From the NCBI GenBank assembly GCA_045863555.1, contig BTUU01000020.1:1-64000 (forward strand): a stretch of 64,000 bases of DNA, written 5' to 3'. Under the pieces are notes generated by a model, which did not search any database, was not told the origin of the DNA, and worked only from the letters and a program-made list of their open reading frames with translations. Of this stretch, positions 35,536-43,925 are shown piece by piece. Position 1 is the first letter of the stretch. The number at the start of each line of letters is the position of its first letter. The DNA is from JACRLV01 sp045863555 (GTDB taxonomy: Bacteria > Planctomycetota > Phycisphaerae > UBA1845 > Fen-1342). The position numbers were made by a program, and so were the translations under genes.

Positions 35536-37266
35536 TTACCGACCGGCCGCGAAAACCTCCATGTGTTCTGCGATGGGACCGAGAGCCAGTGCGGGAACGA
35601 ACGTCAATGCGCCGACGATCAGCACCACGCCGATCAGGAGCGTCGCAAATAGCGGTGTATGCGTCGGCAGCGTGCCGTCCGTGACCGGAACCTGCTTCTT
35701 CGCGGCGAGCGAACCGGCCAGCGCCAACACGGGGACGATGATCCAGAAACGCGCCATGAGCATGGCGAGCCCGAGCAGCAGGTTGTGCGGGACGGTGTTG
35801 GCGCCGAAGCCGGCGAAGGCGCTGCCGTTGTTGTTTCCGGCGGATGAGAAGGCATAGAGCACCTGCGAAAACCCGTGCGGCAGCGGGTTGGTCACCGAGG
35901 CCGAGATTGCCGGCAGCATCACGGCGATCGCGGTACCCACGAGGACGCAGAAGCAAGGGACCAGGACAGCGATCGACGCCATCTTCATTTCAAAGGCTTC
36001 GATTTTCTTGCCGAGATACTCGGGCGTGCGGCCCACCATGAGCCCCGAGATGAAAACCGCCACGACCGCAAAGACCAGCAGGCCGTACAGACCCGAGCCG
36101 ACGCCCCCGAAAATCACCTCGCCGAGCTGCATCATCACCATCGGGACAAGGCCGCCAAGCGGGGTGTAGGAATCGTGCATCGAATTGACGGATCCGTTGG
36201 AGGCGGCCGTGGTCGCCACCGACCACAGCACCGAATTGGTGACGCCGAACCGGACTTCCTTTCCTTCCATGTTCCCGGTTGCGTCGACGCCGTGAGCCGC
36301 CATCTCGGGATGCGTCGACTGCTCGGCCCAAAGCCCGCAGGCCAGCGCTCCGAGAAACACGACGGTCATCACCGCGAGGAGCGCCCACCCCTGGCGCTTG
36401 TCGCCGACCATACGGCCGAACGTGAAGCAGAGCGCGGCCGGGATGATCAGAATTGCGAGGCACTGGAGGAAATTGCTGAGCGGTGTCGCGTTCTCGAGCG
36501 GGTGGGCGGAATTCACATTGAAGAAACCGCCGCCGTTCGTACCGAGTTGCTTGATGGCGATCTGCGCCGCGGCCGGACCGAGGGCGATCGTCTGCTCGTT
36601 CGCTTTGGCGCCCGCGGCGTCCGTCGTGGCCTGAAGCAGCGGGATCGTCTGGTACGCGGAGAATGTCTGCACGACGCCCTGCGACACCAGGATCAGCGCC
36701 AGGACGAGCGCGAGCGGCAGGAGGATATAGAGCGTGCTGCGCGTCAGATCGACCCAGAAATTGCCGAGATCCGCGGTCTGTTTTCGAATAAAGCCGCGGG
36801 TGAGCGCGATAAGCACGGCCATGCCGGTCGCAGCGCTGACGAAGTTCTGGACCGTGAGGGCGAGCATCTGCGTGAGATAGCTCAGCGTGGTCTCACCACC
36901 GTAGCCCTGCCAGTTCGTGTTCGTTACGAAACTGACGGCCGTGTTGAAGGAAGAGTCTGGCGAGACCGCACCAAGGCCGGCGGGATTGAGAGGCAGAAGC
37001 GCCTGAAACCGCTGCAGGCCGTAGACGGCGACAAAGCCGATCGCACTGAAGAGGAGCGTCGCGATCGTGTAGAGCTTCCAGTCCATGCCGGCGTCGGCGC
37101 GTATGCCGCAGACGCGGTAGACGCCGCGCTCGACGGGGGCGAGCCAGGCGATGAATCGGGGCAGCCTGCCCTCATAGACCGCGGCCATGAAGGCGCCGAG
37201 CGGCTGCGCAATCAGGATCAGGAGAACGACGTACAGGATGACCTGCATCCACTCGGCGGCGGACAT
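35536..37266 (-). CDS. kdpA: KdpA, potassium-translocating subunit
   Basis: 576 residues from the ATG at 37266, which overlaps the kdpF stop (TGATG). Polytopic K+-channel-like protein of the SKT superfamily. Selectivity-loop segments are visible: TNTNWQGYGGETTLSY, LGTNGGGFFNVNSAHPLENA, GGVGSGLYG, and SSAGNNNGSAFAGFG. About ten membrane helices. Together with KdpB and KdpC it imports K+ at very low external concentration. Confidence 0.97.
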   Translation of the reverse strand: MSAAEWMQVILYVVLLILIAQPLGAFMAAVYEGRLPRFIAWLAPVERGVYRVCGIRADAGMDWKLYTIATLLFSAIGFVAVYGLQRFQALLPLNPAGLGAVSPDSSFNTAVSFVTNTNWQGYGGETTLSYLTQMLALTVQNFVSAATGMAVLIALTRGFIRKQTADLGNFWVDLTRSTLYILLPLALVLALILVSQGVVQTFSAYQTIPLLQATTDAAGAKANEQTIALGPAAAQIAIKQLGTNGGGFFNVNSAHPLENATPLSNFLQCLAILIIPAALCFTFGRMVGDKRQGWALLAVMTVVFLGALACGLWAEQSTHPEMAAHGVDATGNMEGKEVRFGVTNSVLWSVATTAASNGSVNSMHDSYTPLGGLVPMVMMQLGEVIFGGVGSGLYGLLVFAVVAVFISGLMVGRTPEYLGKKIEAFEMKMASIAVLVPCFCVLVGTAIAVMLPAISASVTNPLPHGFSQVLYAFSSAGNNNGSAFAGFGANTVPHNLLLGLAMLMARFWIIVPVLALAGSLAAKKQVPVTDGTLPTHTPLFATLLIGVVLIVGALTFVPALALGPIAEHMEVFAAGR

Positions 37267-37349
37267 CAGAACCACTCCGGCTTGAGCATGGCGGCGAGCA
37301 GGTAGATCAACAGCAGCAGCGCGAGTACCGTGCAGAAGAGGTAGAGCAT
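37266..37349 (-). CDS. kdpF: KdpF, small membrane subunit
   Basis: 27-residue single-helix protein: MLYLFCTVLALLLLIYLLAA followed by MLKPEWF, the typical KdpF end (KPExF). Its TGA overlaps the kdpA ATG by one base. It stabilises the KdpFABC complex in the membrane. It follows the 29-aa gene upstream with one base between stop and start. Confidence 0.9.
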   Translation of the reverse strand: MLYLFCTVLALLLLIYLLAAMLKPEWF

Positions 37350-37350
37350 G

Positions 37351-37440
37351 TTATTTCGTCAGCCTCGGAAAGAGCCGTTGAACGCCGAGGATCGTCAGTG
37401 AAAAAAAGCCGACGCCCACGAGCAGGAACCAGATATCCAT
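37351..37440 (-). CDS. 29-aa membrane microprotein upstream of kdpF
   Basis: ATG at 37440 (GGAG upstream) to TAA at 37353-37351, then one base, then the kdpF ATG. The product MDIWFLLVGVGFFSLTILG VQRLFPRLTK has one hydrophobic helix and a basic tail. It is not KdpF, which follows. Similar short membrane ORFs sit before kdpF in other bacteria but are rarely annotated. Position and spacing (TAACATG) argue that it is translated and part of the operon. Confidence 0.65.
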   Translation of the reverse strand: MDIWFLLVGVGFFSLTILGVQRLFPRLTK

Positions 37441-37493
37441 GACCCATCTCCAGATCGGGCGCTCCGTCGCCTCTCTCTGGAATGTACCCAGTT

Positions 37494-37546
37494 GCGTGTT
37501 AGCTCGTTGTTCGAACCGACCGGGCGGGTATTAGCAGCGTGTTAGT
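37494..37546 (-). promoter_or_regulatory. Direct repeats upstream of the kdp operon, KdpE site candidates
   Basis: Three related decamers read on the plus strand: GCGTGTTAGC (37494-37503), GGGTATTAGC (37526-37535) and GCGTGTTAGT (37537-37546). The last two are 11 bp apart, one helical turn, as OmpR-family dimers bind. They lie 54-106 bp upstream of the first gene of the operon. Binding by KdpE is inferred. Confidence 0.45.
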
Positions 37547-37559
37547 CTCGCGTGACGGA

Positions 37560-38011
37560 GGCCGTGGAGCCTGCAAAGTGCGCGAGGCGGACCCTGTCGC
37601 GGGCCGGCGAGAACAGTCTCGATGCGTTCAGCGGGGGCGATTCGACACTGATCGCGGCGGAGCGTTGGGACGACCGGCATCCCTGATGAAGACCGACGCG
37701 CTGGATTGCGGCTGCATGATCCAGGAATGGGTGAAATTCACGTGTCGGACGGTGGAGCGCATCTCAGTCGACGCAGCGGGCTCGGCGGCGCCTGTGGAGA
37801 ACCGGGCGACCATTCGGAGACGGTTGTCTTGACCGGGTTGGCGGCGCGGTGCCGGACACGCGACGAACGGGAGACATGACCGCCTCAGTCCGAGCTGGGG
37901 GCTTGGCAGCCCGCCGCAGAAGGCGGCCGCTCCCGTGCGGACCGGTTCGCGGCGGAGAAAGGGAGCCGCGTTACTGGCGTGTGCAATGGCACACGGCGTC
38001 GCCACGCGCCG
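37560..38011. other. Intergenic region without a convincing gene
   Basis: Open frames here have Arg/Ala/Pro-rich translations with no ribosome site or family pattern. The kdp operon is transcribed leftward from the left end; the right end is the 3' side of the 1718-aa gene. No hairpin with a T-tract was found. Confidence 0.5.
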
Positions 38012-41000
38012 TCAAGGACAGACCGTTCCAAATTGCGAGAGGAGCGCCGCCAGATCCGACAGGTCCACGTTGCCGTTGCCGTCGACATCGCCCATGTCGT
38101 GCGTCGCGCTTGACTCGGTCCCGTAGTTGGACAGGAGCGTCGCGAGATCATTGATGTCGACGTCACAGTCGCCGTCCAGGTCAGCCGGCAGGTTCGGCGC
38201 GTTGTACGTCAGCACAACCTGCGTTGGGGTGTAACTGAGCGTGAACCCGGGCGCGCCGGTGAGGGTCGCGAACGTCCCGTTGATCGAACTGGCTGTCAAC
38301 ACCACGAACGTGTTGCCCGTCGCCGGCACGAAATCATCAATCAACTTCACATGCAGCTCGCCGCCGAGGGCTGCTGCGCCGCCGACGTGAACCAGGTCGA
38401 ACAGGCCGGGCGCCGCCCCGCCGATTTCGATCTCCATCGCACCCGGCGCCTGCTGCACGTATGCGCTGCTGATCGTGAGTATTCCCGCGGAAAGGCCCGG
38501 TTTGAGCCGGCCGCCGGAGTTTGTCACGTTCCCGGTCACGACTCCCGTTCCGGTCAGCTCGCCGCCCTGCACCTGGTAGCTCCCCGGCGCGGTGATGGCG
38601 AGCCCGCCGCCACTCAGGATCGTCTGTCCGGCGGTCTGGATGTTCGTGATCCCGCTTGTCCCTGTGAGCTGCAGTACTCCGGTCCGCAGGTCGACCGTTC
38701 CGGAGTTTCTGAAGTGATTCGAGATCGTACTGACATTGCCCGCGGACTTGATGAGCGCGCCGGCGTTATCGAGCGTCGCACTCGCTCCCAGGCCCATGAC
38801 CGTTCCCGTGTTGCGAATGTCGATCGTACCAGTCGCGATGTTATTGAATGCCGCGCCGCTTCCGCCGCTGAAGCCACCCTGGAACGTGGCGTAGCCGGCA
38901 TTGTTGAACACGCGGAACAGGTTTCGCGAGCTGGCGGCGCCTTGAATGGTCGCCGGTCCATTGCAGGTGATCGCGCCGCCCGCGAGGATGCTCCCGCCGC
39001 CGGTGCCCCAGACGAACGAGTCGTAGATCGTGATCGGATCGACGCCCTCGATGTTTCCCTCAACGAGGTTCAGTGCTCCAATACTGACGGGTTGCCCGGA
39101 ACCGAATCGGGCCACTTTGTCGCCTTCGGCATTCAGCTCACCGACGATGACTGTGTCAAACGCGAGGACTGGACCGGTAGTCGGCGCTTCGAAGCGAATG
39201 GTGCCCGTGCGAAGAAACAAGTGCTGGCCGTAACTGGCGACGTCCGCTTCATTTGTGAATGTGCACGTGCCCGCGTCCATTGTCAGCGTGCCCGCGATGT
39301 TCACCGCACCGCGGATGTTCGTGGCGGCATTGGAGAAGCGGACAGCGTCGGCGGTCAGGCTGGATGCGGGCGTCATCTCGTGAATGTTGCTGAAGCGCAG
39401 CAGCGTGCCCGGATCGCCAATGATCGTGCCGTTGTTCGTGCTGGTGAAACCGCCGGCGCCGTTGAACGCGATTTCGCCCACCTGGGCCCGAATCACGCCC
39501 GTATTGTTGATGCGGTTTAGTGTCGAGCTTCCAGTCCCGACGGTTTTGGTGATGGACCCGGCATTGTTGACGATGCCCGAAGTGATGCCGGTTGAATCAC
39601 CGCGCAGCTCCATCGTTGCCGTCGCGAGGTTATTGAATGTGCCGTTCCCGCCGAAAGCGCCGAGGAACGTCGCGGTGGCGGTGTTATTGAAGGTACGGTT
39701 GAGCGAGCGCGAGCTGGCATTGCCCTGGATCGTGGCGGCTCCGTTGGAGGTGATGGTGCCGCCGGCTCCGACCTGTCCGCCGCCGGTGCCCCAGGTGAAA
39801 GCGTCGTTGATCACGATCGGGTCGGCGCCGTGAATATCGCCTTTGCGCAGTTCGAGCCAATCCACGCTGATCGTCTGCCCGGTGTTGAAACGCGCCTCGC
39901 ATCCACCCTGTAGGCCGGTTTCACCGATCAGCACGGTATCAAAGTTCGGCGACGATCCGCTGACCGGCGCGTTCAATTGCGCCGAGCCGGTGTCTACGTC
40001 GAGCCGCCGCCCATAACTGGCGACGTCCGCAATGCTCGTCACCGTGCAGGTTCCGCCTTCGACGAGCGTCAATCCATCGAGGACGTTCAGGCTGCCCGTG
40101 ATGATCGTCGGTCCAAACCCGACGATCAGGTCATGTGCGTTGATCGTCGAATTCGATTGAAACGAGTACGTCGTGCCGGACTGCGCGTACAGTCGAATCG
40201 CCGTGTCCGGGTCGCCGCGGAGTTCGCCCGCATGAATTCCGCCATAGGTCAGTGTCAGCGCGCCGCTGCGGTTGTGGATCAGCCCCGAATTGAGGACGAA
40301 CGATCTGATATTGGCTGTATTTGAGCCGCTGGCGCGAACCAGTGCTCCCGCCACATTGACCACGGTCGTCGGACCGCCGACGAAAATGTTGAAATTGCCG
40401 TCGTACGTGTACGTGACCGGCTGCCCGATTGAAAAGGAAGATGCATCGTAGAGCTCGATGTATTCGTTCCCATTGATGAACACGTCGCCGGCGAGGATGG
40501 AAAGGTGCGCGCTGTTTCGCAATGCCGGCCGCGCGACCGGCGAGCTGAGATGCAGCCCGCCGAGGACATTGACCGTGCCCGGCCCGTGGATCTCGTGCCC
40601 CTGCCAGATCAGTTCGCCGCCGACGTCCAGCGAAGTCATGGAACGCAGCGTCGAGCCGACCAAGAGCGACAGGTCGCCGCTGACGTAAGACGGCTGATCG
40701 ACGCGCAGCTCGGCCGACGTGCCCTGGATCCGAAAGTCGATGTCGCAGTTCAGCGTGGAGACGCGGCGGAAATCCTCACTGAAAGTCACCTCGGCTTGCG
40801 GCGTCCCGGTCGGGATGCACACGTGATCGCCGTCCACCGGCTCCGCGCCCTCCTGCCAGTTCGCCGTCGCGCCCCACTCCTGCGACTCCGCGCCGGTGAA
40901 GTGCTTGATGATGCCCGCCTGGCACTCGTCCGGGATGCCGTCCCGGTTGCAGTCCTGGCTGGTGCCCTGCGCGACGTCGCACTCGTCCGGCACGTAATTG

Positions 41001-43168
41001 CCGTTGCAGTCCAGCGATTGCGCGCAGCCGCTCCCTGGTGGGAACGCGCAGACGAGCGGGAACGAACAGCCTGGGATGCCGTCGCTCTGGCAGGCCAGGT
41101 CGCACAGGTCGAGAAATCCACTACCGTTGCAATCAACGATGGTGAACGGGCCGAAGGTGACGAATTCATCGGACCAGTTTCCCGCAGCGTCGCAGGCCTT
41201 GATGCTGAAATACAGATCGCCGGGGCTGGCCCAGCCGAACAGGGCGGCGATCCGGCAGTCGCCAGCCTCGACAACCGCGTCAGGAGACGCGTCAGGTTCC
41301 AGGCCGCCAGGCGACTGCGAAAACGTGTAGCTGTAGTGAGTCGCACCGCTGGCCGCATCGGGAGCCGGCTCCCACTCGATGCGCATGCAGGGCAACGCCC
41401 CGCCGATTCCCAGGGGGTGGGACGGGGAATCGCACACCGCGACGACACCCGGCGGCTGGGAATCGGACGGAAAACCGGTCACGTACGCCGCTCCGCCGAC
41501 GTTGAACGCCGTGGCGTAGAGACTCCCGGCTTGTTGCGGATATCGGGTGCGGAACGCGCTGATGAACTCCGCCACGGTCGTCGGCAGTTCGTTCGCGAGC
41601 GTGTCAAAGATCGGCTCGACGCCGACGCAGAGCAGATCGCGAACGCCATCGGCGTCGTGATCGTCGCAGGTCTCATCATCGATGTCGCGCAGCAGCGCCG
41701 CCGCGAACCCCTCGGTCCGCAGCGGATCGTGCGGCATGCCGTCCACGCAGCAGGTGAAGGGCGTGTCATAATTACTCGGGAACAGCGGGACGTACATCGG
41801 GCCGCCGACCTCGAATTCATAACGTTCGGCAAAATAGCGCAATGTGACGTCCGCCAGCCAGTTCGGCCAGCCCTCATTCCACGCATCACTCGGATTCTCG
41901 CGACACCATCCGCAATGCCCATTACCCGGTGGCCACGTGCCTCCGTTCGGGAAGCAGTCGCCCTCCGGCGTCCCCGCGTCGCAGATTCCGTTTCCATAGT
42001 CCGGCTGAGGCGGGACGTGCAGGCTGAGAACGAAGTGATGGCCGAACTCGTGGATGATCGTGTCGTCGTTCCACGAATGCTCGCTAAACAGGTAGATTTC
42101 CTGCGTCGCGGGCTGGTAATGCGACCATTCCTCCACCGGCGAAATCACGCGCACCGGCGGCGTGCTGTAATTGGGAATCTCGTAGATGTACCGGCTTGTG
42201 CGCACGATGTTTGTCAGAATGTGCAGAACGTGCTGGTCGGCAGAGTTCTGCGGGCGCAGCGTTCCGAAGTCGTACGAGTTGCCGCCGTAGTTTTCGATTT
42301 CCGGTGTTTCCCAGAAGTAGAAATCGTCTTCGTTCGGATCGATGACGCCGGTCTCGTCGGGTCGCCTGGCGATGACGACCAGTTTCAGATCCGGTTCTGA
42401 GCCGTCATCGACGTTCGTGTCCAGCGCCGGAGAAGCAAAGCGACCGAACTCGTCCGTTACGCCGCTCCACATGAGGTCGTTCGCGCTGAGGTCGTCCACG
42501 TCCCAGAGCTGGACAACCGCCCCATCCGCACCGACCGTCACCGGCTGGATGTCGCCCGGATCGTTGAAGTCGCCGTCCGGCGGAATGGACCGATCACGTC
42601 CGGTGCGGTCGAACACGATGCGGCCTTCAACGACGATCGTTCCGCCGCGCGTGTCCGGACCAGACGGAAGTTGAACCGCCGCTTCCGTGGGTTCCGCGGC
42701 CGCCCGGCCACTCGCGCTCACCAGCAGGCGCGGCTTGCCCTTCCCGGCAAACGCCGCCGGGCCGATGCGGAACTTCCGCTGCACATCCCGACCGTTGAAC
42801 TTGAAACGCAGGCCGACGGACTGATCGGCATCCGCCGGGAGCGCGCGGAATGGAACCTGAATCGTCCCCGGCGTCGCGTTCAGCGGATTGGTGGGCGATT
42901 CGAGCCGAATCGTCGTCCACCCCTCGCCGACCAATTCGAAGCCCGTCACCGTGCCCGCTGAAAAGAACTCAACGGCGAACTCGCCGTCATAGACCTGCCC
43001 GCTGACGGCCTGCGTGCGGTCCACCGGCATCCGGATCAGCGCCGGCGGACCGATGTCCGCGGGCGCGACTCCGGGACCGGCGACCAGCAGGGCGACCGCG
43101 AGCAGGGTGTCCAGGCCCCCGGCAAGCCGCCGGCCTGAGGTTTCCTTGGTTATGGGATCTCGCCGCAT
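38012..43168 (-). CDS. Giant exported protein: HExxH protease-like part, repeats, dockerin
   Basis: 1718 residues. N-terminal signal (GLDTLLAVALLVAGPGVAPA). Residues ~50-330 are beta domains; near 373 a zinc-protease motif, IIHEFGHHFVLSLH, followed by NEGWPNWLADVTLRYFAE, suggests a metallopeptidase-like module. After ~640 come Cys/Asp repeats (DCNGSGFLDLCDLAC, DCNGNYVPDECDVAQGT, DCNRDGIPDECQ) common in planctomycete exported proteins. The next ~800 residues are beta-helix-like, with a unit of about 260 residues present twice (DPIVINDAFTWGTGGG and DPITIYDSFVWGTGGG). The C-terminus is a dockerin (DLDGDCDVDINDLATLLSNY, DVDGNGNVDLSDLAALLSQF). Probably surface-located; substrate unknown. Confidence 0.85.
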   Translation of the reverse strand: MRRDPITKETSGRRLAGGLDTLLAVALLVAGPGVAPADIGPPALIRMPVDRTQAVSGQVYDGEFAVEFFSAGTVTGFELVGEGWTTIRLESPTNPLNATPGTIQVPFRALPADADQSVGLRFKFNGRDVQRKFRIGPAAFAGKGKPRLLVSASGRAAAEPTEAAVQLPSGPDTRGGTIVVEGRIVFDRTGRDRSIPPDGDFNDPGDIQPVTVGADGAVVQLWDVDDLSANDLMWSGVTDEFGRFASPALDTNVDDGSEPDLKLVVIARRPDETGVIDPNEDDFYFWETPEIENYGGNSYDFGTLRPQNSADQHVLHILTNIVRTSRYIYEIPNYSTPPVRVISPVEEWSHYQPATQEIYLFSEHSWNDDTIIHEFGHHFVLSLHVPPQPDYGNGICDAGTPEGDCFPNGGTWPPGNGHCGWCRENPSDAWNEGWPNWLADVTLRYFAERYEFEVGGPMYVPLFPSNYDTPFTCCVDGMPHDPLRTEGFAAALLRDIDDETCDDHDADGVRDLLCVGVEPIFDTLANELPTTVAEFISAFRTRYPQQAGSLYATAFNVGGAAYVTGFPSDSQPPGVVAVCDSPSHPLGIGGALPCMRIEWEPAPDAASGATHYSYTFSQSPGGLEPDASPDAVVEAGDCRIAALFGWASPGDLYFSIKACDAAGNWSDEFVTFGPFTIVDCNGSGFLDLCDLACQSDGIPGCSFPLVCAFPPGSGCAQSLDCNGNYVPDECDVAQGTSQDCNRDGIPDECQAGIIKHFTGAESQEWGATANWQEGAEPVDGDHVCIPTGTPQAEVTFSEDFRRVSTLNCDIDFRIQGTSAELRVDQPSYVSGDLSLLVGSTLRSMTSLDVGGELIWQGHEIHGPGTVNVLGGLHLSSPVARPALRNSAHLSILAGDVFINGNEYIELYDASSFSIGQPVTYTYDGNFNIFVGGPTTVVNVAGALVRASGSNTANIRSFVLNSGLIHNRSGALTLTYGGIHAGELRGDPDTAIRLYAQSGTTYSFQSNSTINAHDLIVGFGPTIITGSLNVLDGLTLVEGGTCTVTSIADVASYGRRLDVDTGSAQLNAPVSGSSPNFDTVLIGETGLQGGCEARFNTGQTISVDWLELRKGDIHGADPIVINDAFTWGTGGGQVGAGGTITSNGAATIQGNASSRSLNRTFNNTATATFLGAFGGNGTFNNLATATMELRGDSTGITSGIVNNAGSITKTVGTGSSTLNRINNTGVIRAQVGEIAFNGAGGFTSTNNGTIIGDPGTLLRFSNIHEMTPASSLTADAVRFSNAATNIRGAVNIAGTLTMDAGTCTFTNEADVASYGQHLFLRTGTIRFEAPTTGPVLAFDTVIVGELNAEGDKVARFGSGQPVSIGALNLVEGNIEGVDPITIYDSFVWGTGGGSILAGGAITCNGPATIQGAASSRNLFRVFNNAGYATFQGGFSGGSGAAFNNIATGTIDIRNTGTVMGLGASATLDNAGALIKSAGNVSTISNHFRNSGTVDLRTGVLQLTGTSGITNIQTAGQTILSGGGLAITAPGSYQVQGGELTGTGVVTGNVTNSGGRLKPGLSAGILTISSAYVQQAPGAMEIEIGGAAPGLFDLVHVGGAAALGGELHVKLIDDFVPATGNTFVVLTASSINGTFATLTGAPGFTLSYTPTQVVLTYNAPNLPADLDGDCDVDINDLATLLSNYGTESSATHDMGDVDGNGNVDLSDLAALLSQFGTVCP

Positions 43169-43343
43169 ATTCCATCCTCACATTCGCGCGTGCATCGGGA
43201 GGGGACATTCCCCCCGGATTCGCAACGACTTGAACTGGCAAACGGCTAGAATCGGCGGCTGGCGCCGCATCAGGCCGCAGGATTCGTCGGCAATACGATG
43301 CAGCGCTGCGCGGGCTGTCACAAAATCGTCCGGAGCGCGCGGA

Positions 43344-43925
43344 ATGGCCGATTCACCCCTGTACCCGCTGCGCCAGATGGTCGAAGCCGCTCGCGGGGGA
43401 GATCGGCAGGCCGCGGCTGAGCTGCTGCCGCTGGTTTACGACGAGTTGCGGCGGCTGGCGCAGGCTCGGCTCTCCCAACTGCCGCCGGGGAACACGCTCC
43501 AGGCCACGGCGCTCGTCCATGAGGCCTACCTGAAGCTGATCGGGGACTGCGATCCCGGCTGGCAGGGTAAATCGCATTTTTTCGGCGCTGCCGCCGAGGC
43601 GATGCGACAATTGCTGGTCGATCAGGCCCGCCGAAAAGATCGAGTGAAGCACGGCGGCGAGAAAAAACGTATTGATATCGACACGATCGACGTGCCCTTC
43701 GTTTCGTCCGGGCACGATGTGCTGGCGATGGACGCGGCACTCGAACGCTTGCGCGCGGATGACCCGCGCAAGGCACAGATTCTCACGCTGCGGTGTTTCG
43801 CCGGACTTTCGCGTGAGGAGGCAGCCGCGGCGCTGGGCATTTCACTGTCGACGGTCGATCGTGAATGGCGCTACATCGTGGCGCGCCTCTATCAGGAACT
43901 AAGGGGCGACGAGCGATCCGAATGA
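43344..43925 (+). CDS. ECF sigma factor paired with the kinase at 43922
   Basis: 193 residues from the ATG at 43344 (MADSPLYPL, CGGAG upstream); the frame back to 43014 runs through the promoter region and is not protein-like. Signature region 2: YDELRRLAQARLSQL, TLQATALVHEAYLKL, FFGAAAEAMRQLLVDQARRK. Region 4: ILTLRCFAGLSREEAAAALG and STVDREWRYIVARLYQEL. The stop overlaps the kinase ATG (ATGA), so the pair is translationally coupled. Confidence 0.92.
   Translation: MADSPLYPLRQMVEAARGGDRQAAAELLPLVYDELRRLAQARLSQLPPGNTLQATALVHEAYLKLIGDCDPGWQGKSHFFGAAAEAMRQLLVDQARRKDRVKHGGEKKRIDIDTIDVPFVSSGHDVLAMDAALERLRADDPRKAQILTLRCFAGLSREEAAAALGISLSTVDREWRYIVARLYQELRGDERSE

Noticed and set aside
35875..37305. 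476-codon plus-strand open frame opposite kdpA
   Set aside because: His/Arg/Glu-rich shadow of kdpA; no start context.
37628..38005. 125-codon minus-strand frame between kdp and the 1718-aa gene
   Set aside because: Pro/Arg/Ala-rich, no ribosome site, no family pattern.
40505..42400. 631-codon plus-strand open frame opposite the 1718-aa gene
   Set aside because: Translation is rich in Arg, Ala, Val and Asp with no family pattern; the opposite frame has a signal peptide, HExxH and dockerin.
43247..43252. TAGAAT as the -10 of the sigma gene at 43344
   Set aside because: No -35 at a suitable distance (TTGAAC is only 11 nt away) and a ~90-nt leader would follow; possible but not supported.
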